A stretch of DNA of 64,000 nt from Kaistella haifensis DSM 19056 (GTDB lineage: Bacteria; Bacteroidota; Bacteroidia; Flavobacteriales; Weeksellaceae), in NCBI RefSeq assembly GCF_000735695.2, contig NZ_JASZ02000011.1, positions 112,167-176,166 on the forward strand. The letters are read 5' to 3'. Position numbers and translations under genes: made by a program. A model generated the notes under the pieces. That model saw only the letters and a program-made list of their open reading frames with translations. It was not told the DNA's origin and ran no database searches. The first letter of the stretch is position 1. The number at the start of each line of letters is the position of its first letter. This document shows positions 7,444 through 16,932 of this stretch, in pieces.

Positions 7444-8895
7444 ATGAAACATCAGATTGCTATTATAGGATTGGGGTATGTTGGACTTCCCTTAGCGCGA
7501 CTTTTTGCAACAAAATACCCAGTGGTCGGTTTTGATATTAATCAGCAAAGAATTGCCGAACTTAATGACGGTAAAGATCTAACCCTCGAGGTGGAAGAAG
7601 ATTTGCTGAACGCAGTGCTGGTTTCAGAGAATCCAGTGGTTTCGAGAGCCTCAGTTAATGCTGCTTCAACCATACCTCCCAATCACTCCCAAACCGGACT
7701 TTACTGTACCCACCAACTCAGCGATATTGCGGAGGCGAATATTTATATCATCACTGTTCCTACTCCTGTGGACAAACACAACCGTCCGAATCTTGATCCT
7801 TTATACAAGGCCTCAGAAATGGTAGGGGGATTGCTCAAGAAAGGGGATATCGTGGTCTATGAATCTACGGTATATCCGGGAGTGACAGAAGAAGAATGTG
7901 TGCCGGTGCTGGAAAAAGCTTCCGGAATGCAGTTCAATCAGGATTTCTTTTGTGGGTACTCTCCTGAGCGGATCAATCCCGGAGACAAGGAAAGAACGGT
8001 GGAAAAAATCAGGAAAGTAACCTCGGGATCCACTCATGAGATTGGGAAGTTGGTGGATGAACTTTACGGAAGTGTGATTGCTGCAGGAACCTATTTGGCT
8101 TCTAGTATGAAAGTAGCAGAAGCCTCGAAAGTGATTGAAAATGCACAACGCGATATCAATATTGCTTTTGTTAATGAATTGTCCAAAATATTTGCATTGA
8201 TGGATTTGAGTACCCAAGAAGTACTCGCTGCTGCAGGAACGAAATGGAACTTTCTGCCTTTCAAACCCGGATTGGTGGGAGGACATTGCATTGGCGTAGA
8301 CCCTTTTTATCTTGCACAAAAAGCGCAGGATGTGGGTTATTATTCAGAACTCATCCTCACAGCAAGAAGAGTGAATGATTCAATGGGCGCATTTGTTGCT
8401 GGTCAGGTCATCAAAGCGATGATTGATAAAGATATTCGGATCAAAGGTGCGGAAGTATTGATGTTGGGAATTACTTTTAAAGAAAACTGTGGCGACATCC
8501 GCAATACCAAAATCGTGGATGTAGTTGCTGCGTTGAAAGATTATGGCATTAAAGTCACCATTTATGATCCATGGGCAAAACCTGAAGAAGTTCTTCACGA
8601 GTACGGCTTAGAATGCCTCAACCAACTCCCATCTTATCATTCCGAGCAAAGCGAGGAATCTACTTCCATCGCCCATCTTCCCTCTTCCAACTCCCATCTT
8701 CCATCTTGTCATTCCGAGCGAAGCGAGGAATCTCCTCTCAACTCTCAACCCTCAACCCTCAACCTCTTCGACGCTATCGTCCTAGGAGTTGCCCATCAAG
8801 AGTTTCTAAACCTTGACCTTAACCCTTATCTCAAAGAAAATGCGGTGGTCTATGATGTCAAAGGCATCTTGCCCCATGCAGACGCAAAATTATAA
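7444..8895 (+). CDS. UDP-HexNAc dehydrogenase of the TviB/WbpO type, carrying a repeat-derived insertion
   Basis: A 483-residue nucleotide-sugar dehydrogenase that oxidises C6 of a UDP-HexNAc to the uronic acid, using two NAD+. Visible features are the N-terminal GLGYVG Rossmann motif, VVYESTVYPG, GYSPERINPGD, and the catalytic Cys282 in GGHCIGVDP; these match TviB/WbpO more than WecC. Family members are about 420-430 residues. The excess is explained by a 50-residue Ser/His/Glu-rich insert near residues 391-442 that is translated repeat DNA, and by a smaller insert near residues 58-92. Both sit at what should be surface loops, and the frame continues cleanly through DAIVLGVAHQEF. It is the first gene of the polysaccharide locus. 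Confidence 0.85.
   Translation: MKHQIAIIGLGYVGLPLARLFATKYPVVGFDINQQRIAELNDGKDLTLEVEEDLLNAVLVSENPVVSRASVNAASTIPPNHSQTGLYCTHQLSDIAEANIYIITVPTPVDKHNRPNLDPLYKASEMVGGLLKKGDIVVYESTVYPGVTEEECVPVLEKASGMQFNQDFFCGYSPERINPGDKERTVEKIRKVTSGSTHEIGKLVDELYGSVIAAGTYLASSMKVAEASKVIENAQRDINIAFVNELSKIFALMDLSTQEVLAAAGTKWNFLPFKPGLVGGHCIGVDPFYLAQKAQDVGYYSELILTARRVNDSMGAFVAGQVIKAMIDKDIRIKGAEVLMLGITFKENCGDIRNTKIVDVVAALKDYGIKVTIYDPWAKPEEVLHEYGLECLNQLPSYHSEQSEESTSIAHLPSSNSHLPSCHSERSEESPLNSQPSTLNLFDAIVLGVAHQEFLNLDLNPYLKENAVVYDVKGILPHADAKL
8613..8770. repeat. REP-like repeat DNA inserted in frame within the dehydrogenase gene
   Basis: Two near-identical 25-base copies (8637-8661 and 8709-8733), each containing a 'cattccgag.gaagcgagga' core, lie 72 bases apart and encode HSEQSEES and HSERSEES. 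Between and after them are 'cccatcttcc' and 'ctcaaccctcaaccctcaac' words like those of the intergenic tracts. The total keeps the frame open, adding about 50 residues to the host protein. Confidence 0.85.
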
Positions 8896-8898
8896 TAG

Positions 8899-10065
8899 AT
8901 GAAAATAGCCATTGTAGGAACCGGATATGTCGGATTGTCCAACGCCCTTTTATTGGCGCAGCACCATGAGGTAGTTGCGCTGGATATTATTCCTGAAAAA
9001 GTCGCCATGCTCAATGCACAGGTGTCGCCGATTGAAGATCACGAAATCAGTGATTTTCTGCAAAATAAAACCCTAAACTTCAAAGCCACTACGGATCAAC
9101 GAGAAGCGTATCAAAATGCCGATTATGTCATCGTAGCAACACCTACTGATTACGATCCGAAAACCAATTACTTCAATACCAGCAGTGTGGAAGCGGTGAT
9201 TAACGATGTTAAAAAATACAGACCGGAAGCCGTGGTCATCATCAAATCGACCGTTCCCGTTGGCTTTACTGAAGATTTAAAAAAGAAACTGGATTTCGAT
9301 AACATCATCTTTTCCCCTGAATTTTTAAGAGAAGGAAAGGCGTTGTACGATAACCTCTATCCTTCCAGAATCATCATTGGCGAACAAAGCGAAAGGGCAG
9401 AAGTTTTTGCTGAACTCCTCAAAGAAGGCGCCATCAAAAAAGAGATTCCTATTTTATTTACCCATTCCACCGAAGCGGAAGCGATTAAATTGTTCTCGAA
9501 TACCTACCTCGCATTAAGGGTGGCGTATTTCAACGAACTCGATAGCTATGCGCAAACCCATGACCTCGACAGCCGTCAGATTATCGAAGGCGTAGGTTTG
9601 GATCCGCGGATTGGTTCTCATTACAACAATCCGTCTTTTGGTTACGGCGGTTATTGCCTTCCGAAAGATACCAAACAGCTGTTGGCGAACTACGATTCCG
9701 TGCCGAACAATATTATTCAAGCCATTGTGGATGCCAACCGCACCCGAAAAGATTTTATCGCCGACTCTATTCTCGCGAGAAATCCCAAGAAAGTGGGCGT
9801 GTACCGCTTGATCATGAAATCCGGTTCCGACAATTTCCGGGCTTCAGCCATTCAAGGAGTGATGAAAAGAATTAAAGCCAAAGGCGTGGAAGTGGTGGTG
9901 TACGAACCCGTAATGAAAGAAGAAACCTTCTTCGGTTCCCGAGTAACCAAAGATTTAGAAGTTTTTAAACAAGAATGCGATGTCATCATCTCCAACCGTA
10001 AAGCCCCTGAATTGGCTGATGTTGAAGAAAAGGTGTATACGAGGGATTTGTTTGGGAACGACTAG
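8899..10065 (+). CDS. ugd: UDP-glucose 6-dehydrogenase
   Basis: A 388-residue enzyme, the same length as E. coli Ugd, that oxidises UDP-glucose to UDP-glucuronate. It has the N-terminal [13 protein letters not shown]ossmann motif, [24 protein letters not shown] and the catalytic Cys253 in [15 protein letters not shown]. It starts three bases after the TviB-like gene, so the two are translationally linked and supply two different uronic acids to the polysaccharide. The stop is followed within a few bases by a repeat tract. Confidence 0.93.
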   Translation: MKIAIVGTGYVGLSNALLLAQHHEVVALDIIPEKVAMLNAQVSPIEDHEISDFLQNKTLNFKATTDQREAYQNADYVIVATPTDYDPKTNYFNTSSVEAVINDVKKYRPEAVVIIKSTVPVGFTEDLKKKLDFDNIIFSPEFLREGKALYDNLYPSRIIIGEQSERAEVFAELLKEGAIKKEIPILFTHSTEAEAIKLFSNTYLALRVAYFNELDSYAQTHDLDSRQIIEGVGLDPRIGSHYNNPSFGYGGYCLPKDTKQLLANYDSVPNNIIQAIVDANRTRKDFIADSILARNPKKVGVYRLIMKSGSDNFRASAIQGVMKRIKAKGVEVVVYEPVMKEETFFGSRVTKDLEVFKQECDVIISNRKAPELADVEEKVYTRDLFGND

Positions 10066-10475
10066 GGGGGATGAAGGATGGAGGATGGAGTTTGGAGGAG
10101 AGAGTGGGCAATTTTGGAATTTGAAAATGAGTTAATTTGATAATGGGGGGGATTGAGTTTTTGAGGGTTAAGAGGTTAAGAGGTTAGAAGGTTAAAAGGT
10201 TAGAAAGTTGTAGCTGAGTTTTTGGGGATTTGTAGATCTAATTTCTATAAACCCTCAACTAAAATCTTGCATCTCGGTTCTTGAATTCTGATTGAATTTT
10301 TTATATATTTACATGGTACTTATTATATTATATATGAATTTAAAATTGATAGAATGTTCTCTTTTTGTCTTTTCTCTAAAAATCTATTTATTTTCGAAGG
10401 TGCCGTTATCATTCAAGATGTATTATAGAATAATGTGATGGTAGTAAAATTTGGTGAATAAAAAAATAGAGATCA
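10066..10475. repeat. repeat tract and AT-rich spacer between ugd and the aminotransferase gene
   Basis: The first 220 bases contain the 'atttgaaaatgagttaattt' phrase, a 'gattgagtttttgag' phrase, a run of 'ggttaagaggttaagaggtt' words near 10168-10205 and the 'catctcggttcttgaat' phrase. The remaining 180 bases are unique and very AT-rich and may hold a promoter for the next gene; I see no clear -33/-7 pair and no gene. Confidence 0.75.
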
Positions 10476-11615
10476 ATGATACAGCCTATAATTTCTTTGT
10501 CTTCTCCTCATATGGGAGGTAAAGAAATGCACTATATTCAGCAAGCCTTTGATGAGAATTGGATTGCGCCTTTGGGTCCGAATGTCAATGGTTTTGAGCA
10601 TGATCTGGAATCCTTTTTGGATGAAGAAGTGTATGTTGCGGTACTGAGTTCTGGAACGGCTGCGCTGCATTTGTCTTTGGTTTTGCTGGATGTGAAGCCC
10701 GGTGATTTTGTAATTTGCCAGTCGCTCACCTTTTCTGCATCAGCGAATCCCATCGTCTATATGGGAGCTACTCCTATTTTTGTAGATAGTGAAAAAGATA
10801 CCTGGAATCTTTGTCCGAAAGCGGTAGAAGAAGCCATCCAGTACGGAATTGCTCAAGGGAAAAAACCAAAGGCGATTATTGCAGTTTCTCTTTATGGAAT
10901 GCCTTATCAAGTAGATGAAATCAATGCTCTTTCGAAGCGGTACGACATCCCGGTGATTGAGGATAGTGCCGAAGCTTTGGGAAGTACTTATAAAAATAGA
11001 AAATGTGGAACTTTCGGTGATCTTTGCGTATTAAGTTTCAATGGAAATAAAATTATCACCACTTCCGGTGGCGGCGCCTTGATTTTGAAAGATCCTGCAT
11101 TTAAGAAAAAGGCCGTTTTCCTTTCAACGCAGGCCAAAGACGATGCTCCACACTACGAACATACCAATATCGGCTACAACTACCGCATGAGTAATATTTG
11201 TGCAGGCGTTGGCCGAGGACAGATGGAAGTTTTGGCAGATCGGGTTGCCCAAAGGAGAGCCAACCACCAGCGTTACCAGAGATTATTTGCCGGGCAAGCT
11301 CATTTTACCCTTCATCAGGAACCCAATTCAGATTTTTTTTCTAACCACTGGCTGAGTATTGTTACGGTAAGTGAAAACAGCCGCATCAGTGCCGATGAGA
11401 TTCGAAAAATGGCGTTAGATCAAAATATTGAGACTCGCCCAGTGTGGAAACCGATGCATCTTCAACCTATATTTAAAGATACTCTCTACTTTGGCTCTAA
11501 TTTTGCAGAGCAAACTTTTAACACGGGGCTTTGCTTACCTTCTGGATCTAATTTGACTCCTCAGGATTGGGAAAGGATTGAACACTTTTTTTACAAAATA
11601 TTTGCTTTATCTTAA
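10476..11615 (+). CDS. DegT/DnrJ/EryC1/StrS-family sugar aminotransferase (PglE-like)
   Basis: A 379-residue PLP-dependent sugar aminotransferase. The PLP-binding lysine is K192 in FNGNKIITTSGGGAL, preceded by VIEDSAEALGS and SGTAALHLSL, which are typical of the DegT family. Its neighbour downstream is a WbpM/PglF-like 4,6-dehydratase, so the likely substrate is UDP-4-keto-6-deoxy-GlcNAc, giving a UDP-4-amino-4,6-dideoxy sugar on the way to bacillosamine-like residues. The PglD-type acetyltransferase that usually completes that route is not next to it. The exact sugar is inferred. Confidence 0.85.
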   Translation: MIQPIISLSSPHMGGKEMHYIQQAFDENWIAPLGPNVNGFEHDLESFLDEEVYVAVLSSGTAALHLSLVLLDVKPGDFVICQSLTFSASANPIVYMGATPIFVDSEKDTWNLCPKAVEEAIQYGIAQGKKPKAIIAVSLYGMPYQVDEINALSKRYDIPVIEDSAEALGSTYKNRKCGTFGDLCVLSFNGNKIITTSGGGALILKDPAFKKKAVFLSTQAKDDAPHYEHTNIGYNYRMSNICAGVGRGQMEVLADRVAQRRANHQRYQRLFAGQAHFTLHQEPNSDFFSNHWLSIVTVSENSRISADEIRKMALDQNIETRPVWKPMHLQPIFKDTLYFGSNFAEQTFNTGLCLPSGSNLTPQDWERIEHFFYKIFALS

Positions 11616-11725
11616 CAAAAGTATTGATTTGTTTCTTTAAATGTTGTAGTATTGTGTAAATAGTACAGTGATGGAGAGCGAGGGGATAACTGCTTGTTTC
11701 TCTGATGTTAATAATCAAGTAACGT

Positions 11726-13669
11726 ATGAGTTTAAGCACAAAAATGAAGAAAAACGGAGCTTATGAAGGTCAATTGTTAAATCTTACGGATATTCGGTAC
11801 CTCCCGAGATGGGCTGTTTTAGTAATTGATATTCTTTTGGTTGCTCTAGCGATTACTCTTTCTTGTTACCTTATCGAGAAACTCACCCATAGTACTCATT
11901 TTGTTTTTTACAATACCTTGAATATGTACCTCATTATTTTGGGGGTCAGTATTTTATTCATGGTGTTATTCCGTACTTACTCTGGAATTATCCGACATTC
12001 TACCTTTATCGATTTGCTTAAAATCTTTATCATGACCTTCTGCGTGACGGGAGCGATTGGTTTGATTACTTATGTATATTTTTGGATCACCGGAGAATGG
12101 ATGATCCATCTCTTGTTGCCTTTTCTCCTTGTTTTTTTTGCTGCATCGTTTATCTTTCTTTTTATGTTCCGTTTGTTTGTGAAAGAATTCTTTCATTTGA
12201 TCAGAATGTTTCGCAGAAGTACCCAGCGCAAAAGAATCCTTGTTTTCGGTATTGATGAGCAAGCAGTTGCAGTGGCGAGCACTATTATCGAAAATCCTCA
12301 TTTACCCTACCATATTGTTGGATTCCTAACCCAACGGCAAGATTATAAAAGGGCCCATCTTCTAGGTAAAACCATTTACAGTGTTGAGAAGATTGAAACC
12401 AATACTTACCACGAAATGATGCTTGACGGAGTTTTATTGGTTAAAGAAATGATGTCGAAAGAGGAACTAAACACATGGGTCAATGTATTTCTCGAAAAAG
12501 GGCTGCAGGTTTTTATGGCTCCTTCCGTACAAGAGTTAAAAAATTCCTCCGATATGCAAACGTCGATCCGGAAGTTGCAGATCGAAGATTTGCTGAACCG
12601 TAAACCTATTACCATCGTCAACGAAGATTTGAAAATACGTCATTTTGAAAAATCAGTTCTCATTACCGGAGGCGCAGGTTCTATCGGAAGTGAAATCGTA
12701 AGGCAAGTGGCCACTTTGAATCCTTCACTCATCGTTGTTTTGGATCAAGCGGAAACTCCACTTTATGAAATTGAAATGGAGATGACCAACAAATTTCCGT
12801 ACATTAATTTCAAATTCATCCTTGCTGATATCTCCAACAGACATCGTATTGAACCTTTATTCCAGAAATACAATTTCTCCATGGTTTATCACGCTGCGGC
12901 TTACAAACACGTTCCTTTGATCGAGGAAAATCCGCACGAAGGTGTATTGGTGAATATTTTAGGAAGTAAAAACCTTTCCACGTTAGCCAGCAAATACGGA
13001 GTAAATCGTTTTGTGATGGTTTCAACAGACAAAGCGGTAAAACCAACCAATGTGATGGGTGCTACGAAACGTTCGGCAGAACTTTTTGTACAAGCGTTGC
13101 AAAACACCCCGAATAATAAAACGAAATTCATCACGACCCGTTTTGGGAATGTTTTGGGTTCCAACGGTTCGGTGATTCCACACTTCAAAAAGCAAATTGA
13201 AAATGGCGGTCCAGTGACCATTACCCATCCCGATATCGTAAGGTATTTCATGACCATTCCCGAAGCTTGTGATTTGGTGCTACAGGCCGGAACGATGGGA
13301 AAGGGAGGTGAAATTTTCGTGTTCGATATGGGGGAACCGGTGAAGATTTTGGATCTGGCGAAAAGAATGATCAAGCTTTCCGGATTTGAGCCCAACTTGG
13401 ACATTAAAATTATTTATACCGGATTGAGACCGGGAGAAAAACTCTATGAAGAGCTGCTGAGTGATGATGCAAAAACGCTGCCTACCCACAACGAGAAAAT
13501 TCTGATTTCCAAAGATCCGAATATGGAATTCGAAGATATTGAGAAATACACCAATCAAATCGTGAAAGCTGCTTTAAGAAGGGAGAAAATACAGGTGGTG
13601 CAAATTTTGAAAGAGATTGTTCCTGAATTTAAAAGCAATAATTCAGTTTATGAAGTTTTGGATAAGTAA
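11726..13669 (+). CDS. membrane-bound nucleotide-sugar 4,6-dehydratase (CapD/WbpM/PglF family)
   Basis: A 647-residue protein with four predicted membrane helices in about residues 28-150, a CoA-binding-like Rossmann segment (ILVFGIDEQAVAVAS), then an extended SDR catalytic domain opening with TGGAGSIGSEI near residue 313. In place of the usual YxxxK there is VMGATKR, the Met-for-Tyr change characteristic of WbpM/PglF dehydratases that convert UDP-GlcNAc to UDP-4-keto-6-deoxy-GlcNAc. Such a product feeds both the aminotransferase upstream and the WbpK-like reductase at 30.6 kb. It appears complete. Confidence 0.9.
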   Translation: MSLSTKMKKNGAYEGQLLNLTDIRYLPRWAVLVIDILLVALAITLSCYLIEKLTHSTHFVFYNTLNMYLIILGVSILFMVLFRTYSGIIRHSTFIDLLKIFIMTFCVTGAIGLITYVYFWITGEWMIHLLLPFLLVFFAASFIFLFMFRLFVKEFFHLIRMFRRSTQRKRILVFGIDEQAVAVASTIIENPHLPYHIVGFLTQRQDYKRAHLLGKTIYSVEKIETNTYHEMMLDGVLLVKEMMSKEELNTWVNVFLEKGLQVFMAPSVQELKNSSDMQTSIRKLQIEDLLNRKPITIVNEDLKIRHFEKSVLITGGAGSIGSEIVRQVATLNPSLIVVLDQAETPLYEIEMEMTNKFPYINFKFILADISNRHRIEPLFQKYNFSMVYHAAAYKHVPLIEENPHEGVLVNILGSKNLSTLASKYGVNRFVMVSTDKAVKPTNVMGATKRSAELFVQALQNTPNNKTKFITTRFGNVLGSNGSVIPHFKKQIENGGPVTITHPDIVRYFMTIPEACDLVLQAGTMGKGGEIFVFDMGEPVKILDLAKRMIKLSGFEPNLDIKIIYTGLRPGEKLYEELLSDDAKTLPTHNEKILISKDPNMEFEDIEKYTNQIVKAALRREKIQVVQILKEIVPEFKSNNSVYEVLDK

Positions 13670-13705
13670 TTTAGAATTGTATATTTGCAAACCTTGATAT
13701 TTTAA

Positions 13706-14542
13706 ATGATCAATATGAATAAAAACACAATTGTCTTTCTTTTTTTATTAATCCTTACCCTTACCCTTACCCTTACTTCCTGTAACACCCGCAATAAAAC
13801 GAGTAAACTGAACTATATGCAAAATGTAGAACAGGTGGCCACGGAAGCTTCGATGAATAATGCCGCTTCTAATTCAACCTTACAAGTTGGGGATCAGTTG
13901 GTTATTTTGGTATCGGGCAGGGATTTGGATGTGGTGAAACCATTCAACCAAAATTATTCATCCGGGGAATTAATTCAACAATCTCAGGTTCCCGGCAATG
14001 TGAGCAACCAAGGTGCAGTTACTTTTTCCGGTCCTACTTATATTGTAGATTCAGAAGGTTATATCGATTTTCCTTTCTTAGGAAAAATAGATACCAAGGG
14101 TAAAACTATCGAAGCCTTAAGAGACGAACTGCATTCCAAAATCAAAAGATATGTGATTGACCCTACAGTGAATGTGCGTTTGGCCAATTTTAAAGTGACC
14201 GTTTTAGGGGAAGTGAACCGCCAAGGCGAATATATTGTACCCAATGGAAAAGCTACCCTCCTGAATGCATTGGGGATGGCCGGAGATTTGACGATGTACG
14301 GCAAAAGAGACGATGTATTGCTGGTGAGAAATATCGACGGTAATATCACGAAAGAGCGGATTAACCTTTTGGATGCGAATTTCATCAATTCCCCTTATTT
14401 TCATTTAAAACAAGGAGATGTAATTTATGTTTCCTCTAATAAAACCCGCGAAAAAACCGCAAAACTCGATCCTAACTCAGGGCTATACATTGGGATCGCC
14501 TCTATTGTCGTAACTATCTTAGCCTTAGTTTTCAAGAAATAA
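13706..14542 (+). CDS. Wza-like polysaccharide export outer-membrane lipoprotein
   Basis: A 278-residue lipoprotein with a signal peptide ending in the lipobox LTSC. The polysaccharide-export (Poly_export) domain covers about residues 55-150 ([29 protein letters not shown]) and a SLBB-type domain follows ([18 protein letters not shown]). A hydrophobic helix ([15 protein letters not shown]) closes the protein, as is usual for the Bacteroidota forms. It forms the export channel with the Wzc-like kinase encoded 14 bases downstream. The hydrophobic core of the signal peptide is encoded by four copies of a six-base repeat. A second ATG nine bases further in is also possible as the start. Confidence 0.9.
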   Translation: MINMNKNTIVFLFLLILTLTLTLTSCNTRNKTSKLNYMQNVEQVATEASMNNAASNSTLQVGDQLVILVSGRDLDVVKPFNQNYSSGELIQQSQVPGNVSNQGAVTFSGPTYIVDSEGYIDFPFLGKIDTKGKTIEALRDELHSKIKRYVIDPTVNVRLANFKVTVLGEVNRQGEYIVPNGKATLLNALGMAGDLTMYGKRDDVLLVRNIDGNITKERINLLDANFINSPYFHLKQGDVIYVSSNKTREKTAKLDPNSGLYIGIASIVVTILALVFKK

Positions 14543-14556
14543 TTTGTTGTAAAAAA

Positions 14557-16932
14557 ATGGAGAACAATGTCACCGCTTCTGAGCATGCTCAAAGTGAACA
14601 AGAAATTCATATTAACGAAATCATAAGGCCTTATGCAAGAAAATGGCCATGGTTTATTATCGGGGCGCTTATTGCGTTAGTCCTCGCTTATTTTTATTTA
14701 AAAACCACCACCCCGGTTTATAGAGTACAGTCTACAGTTTTAATCAAAGATTCCAAAGCCAGTGGCTCTGCAGTAGGAGAAATGGGCGTTCTTAAAGATT
14801 TGTCCGGACTGGGGGGAATGGGGACCAATAGCGTGGATAATGAGATTGAGATTTTCAAATCCAAGAAACTCATGCGCAATGTAGTAGTTTCCAAAGGGTT
14901 GCAAACCAATATTGTTTCCGATGAAGGCTTTTCCGAAAGAGAACTCTATGGCGATACTTCGCCGATTACCATAAGAATTATCAATGAAAAGAAAAATGCT
15001 GCATTTCCGGATGAACCGGTAGCCATCCAAATCAAAGGAGGAGGCTTTGTCCTTTCTTCTCCCGAATGGAGTAAAAATATCGAGGCTGATTTTAACAAAA
15101 TGGTGAGTTTGCCTTTTGCCAATATCATGATCAGCAAAAATCCTCAATTTGATCCGGTGAAAGCAAAAGAATTGGGGGAGCTTTCGTTGCACTTTGCCTC
15201 ATTGGAAAGCAGGGTCAACCAACTACAGAAGGAAACAGAAGTGAATTTGGTCAACAAAGACGCTACCGTGATCGGCTTGGGAATCAACTATCCACAAATC
15301 GATAAGGCCAAAGACCTGCTCGATAATCTCGTTTTGGCCTATAATATGGATGCCATTGACGATAAAAAGGTTGAGTCCCAAAAAACCCTTGAATTTATAG
15401 AAGACCGCATTGCTAAGGTAGCCGAAGAATTGGGCCAGGTGGAGAATCAAAAAGAAAGCTTTAAATCCGCCAATCAAATTGCAGATATTGAAACGGAAGC
15501 GAAGATCAACTTAGAAAGTTCAGCGGCTGCGAGAGCCAAACAAATCGAAACCGAAGCACAATTGGAGCTCACCAACGCGTTGATTGGTTATGTCGGCAAA
15601 GCCGGAACTTATCAAGCTTTGCCTTCCAATGTGGGATTGGCGAGTCCTGATGCTACTGCGAATATGGGAGTTTATAATGCGCTGGTTTTAGAACGCAACC
15701 GTTTGCTCGAATCCGCTACTCCGCAACACCCTGCCGTGGTGGAAGTGACCAAACAGATCAATAACCTGAAAGGGTCGATCATGCAAAGCCTTCAGAAAAA
15801 CAGGACAGGGCTAGAGTTGGCGAGAAATCAGTACCAATCGGAGCAAAACCAAGTCGTAGGAAAAATTTCCAAAATCCCTGCACTGGAGAAAATGTTCAGA
15901 GGTATTGAAAGACAGCAACAAATCAAAGAAAACCTCTATCTCCTCCTCTTGCAAAAAAGAGAAGAAACAGCTATCTCTTTGGCGATTACGGCTCCTAAAG
16001 CCCGTATCGTGGATGTGGCTTATGCTTCAGAAAAACCAGTGGCCCCCAAGGAAATGATTATTTATTTGGCTGCCTTAGCAATTGGTTTGTTGTTACCTTT
16101 TATCCTTATTTATTTAACGGAATTATTCAATAATAAAGTCAAAACAAGAACTGATCTTGAAAAGTTGTCACATGCGCCAGTTATTGCTGAATTACCTCGC
16201 GTAGAAAAGGGACAGAATGAACTCGTGGAATTGAATGATCTTTCACCAATGGCGGAAGCGTTCAGGATCCTAATCACCAACATGAATTTCATGTTGCCGA
16301 AGAAGGAAAAGGGAAAAGTCGTTTTCGTTACGTCTACGGTAAAAGGCGAAGGGAAAACGTTTACTTCCGTCAATTTAGCCCTCACCTTGGCGACGCCTAA
16401 AACCAAAGTGGTGATTATTGGGTCAGATATTAGAAATCCTCAACTTCAACGCTATAATACCGCAAGAAAAGGGTTGCGCGGACTGACTGAATTTTTGTAT
16501 GATGAAACCACCGAGCTGAAAGATATTATTCATGTGACGTCTTTCAATCCTCATTGTGATGTAATTTATTCGGGAAGTATTCCTCCGAATCCTACTGAAC
16601 TGCTCACCAATGGCCGATATGAAACACTGATTGAGCTTTTAAAACCGCAATACGATTATATTATTTTAGATACCGCACCGTTGATGCTGGTAACCGATAC
16701 CTTCCTCTTTGCAGATATGGCGGATGCCACGATTTATGTGACCCGTTCCGGATACACTGAGAAAGAACTTATCGCCTTTGCCAATAAAAACATCGACCAG
16801 AAGAAAATCAAAAATGTTGGTTTTGTGCTCAATGATGTGGACAAAGATTATTTTGGGTATGGGAATAAATATGGATATGGATATGGAGCGAAAGAGAGAG
16901 GTTTTTTTGAGCGATTAAAAGAAAGATTCTAA
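14557..16932 (+). CDS. Wzc-like polysaccharide co-polymerase and tyrosine autokinase
   Basis: A 791-residue BY-kinase. The N-terminal Wzz domain starts after a first membrane helix near residues 33-52; a long coiled-coil and GNVR-like region follows, then a second helix near residues 498-520. The kinase domain has Walker A near residues 591-600 ([12 protein letters not shown]), Walker A' ([12 protein letters not shown]) and Walker B ([11 protein letters not shown]). The C-terminus carries a tyrosine cluster, [13 protein letters not shown] near residues 767-780, the autophosphorylation tail. With Wza it controls chain length and export. The stop overlaps the next start by one base (TAATG). Confidence 0.93.
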   Translation: MENNVTASEHAQSEQEIHINEIIRPYARKWPWFIIGALIALVLAYFYLKTTTPVYRVQSTVLIKDSKASGSAVGEMGVLKDLSGLGGMGTNSVDNEIEIFKSKKLMRNVVVSKGLQTNIVSDEGFSERELYGDTSPITIRIINEKKNAAFPDEPVAIQIKGGGFVLSSPEWSKNIEADFNKMVSLPFANIMISKNPQFDPVKAKELGELSLHFASLESRVNQLQKETEVNLVNKDATVIGLGINYPQIDKAKDLLDNLVLAYNMDAIDDKKVESQKTLEFIEDRIAKVAEELGQVENQKESFKSANQIADIETEAKINLESSAAARAKQIETEAQLELTNALIGYVGKAGTYQALPSNVGLASPDATANMGVYNALVLERNRLLESATPQHPAVVEVTKQINNLKGSIMQSLQKNRTGLELARNQYQSEQNQVVGKISKIPALEKMFRGIERQQQIKENLYLLLLQKREETAISLAITAPKARIVDVAYASEKPVAPKEMIIYLAALAIGLLLPFILIYLTELFNNKVKTRTDLEKLSHAPVIAELPRVEKGQNELVELNDLSPMAEAFRILITNMNFMLPKKEKGKVVFVTSTVKGEGKTFTSVNLALTLATPKTKVVIIGSDIRNPQLQRYNTARKGLRGLTEFLYDETTELKDIIHVTSFNPHCDVIYSGSIPPNPTELLTNGRYETLIELLKPQYDYIILDTAPLMLVTDTFLFADMADATIYVTRSGYTEKELIAFANKNIDQKKIKNVGFVLNDVDKDYFGYGNKYGYGYGAKERGFFERLKERF

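Noticed and set aside
8613..8816. 67-residue open frame in the TviB-like gene
   Set aside because: It is a shifted reading of the repeat insert and of the real gene's sequence.
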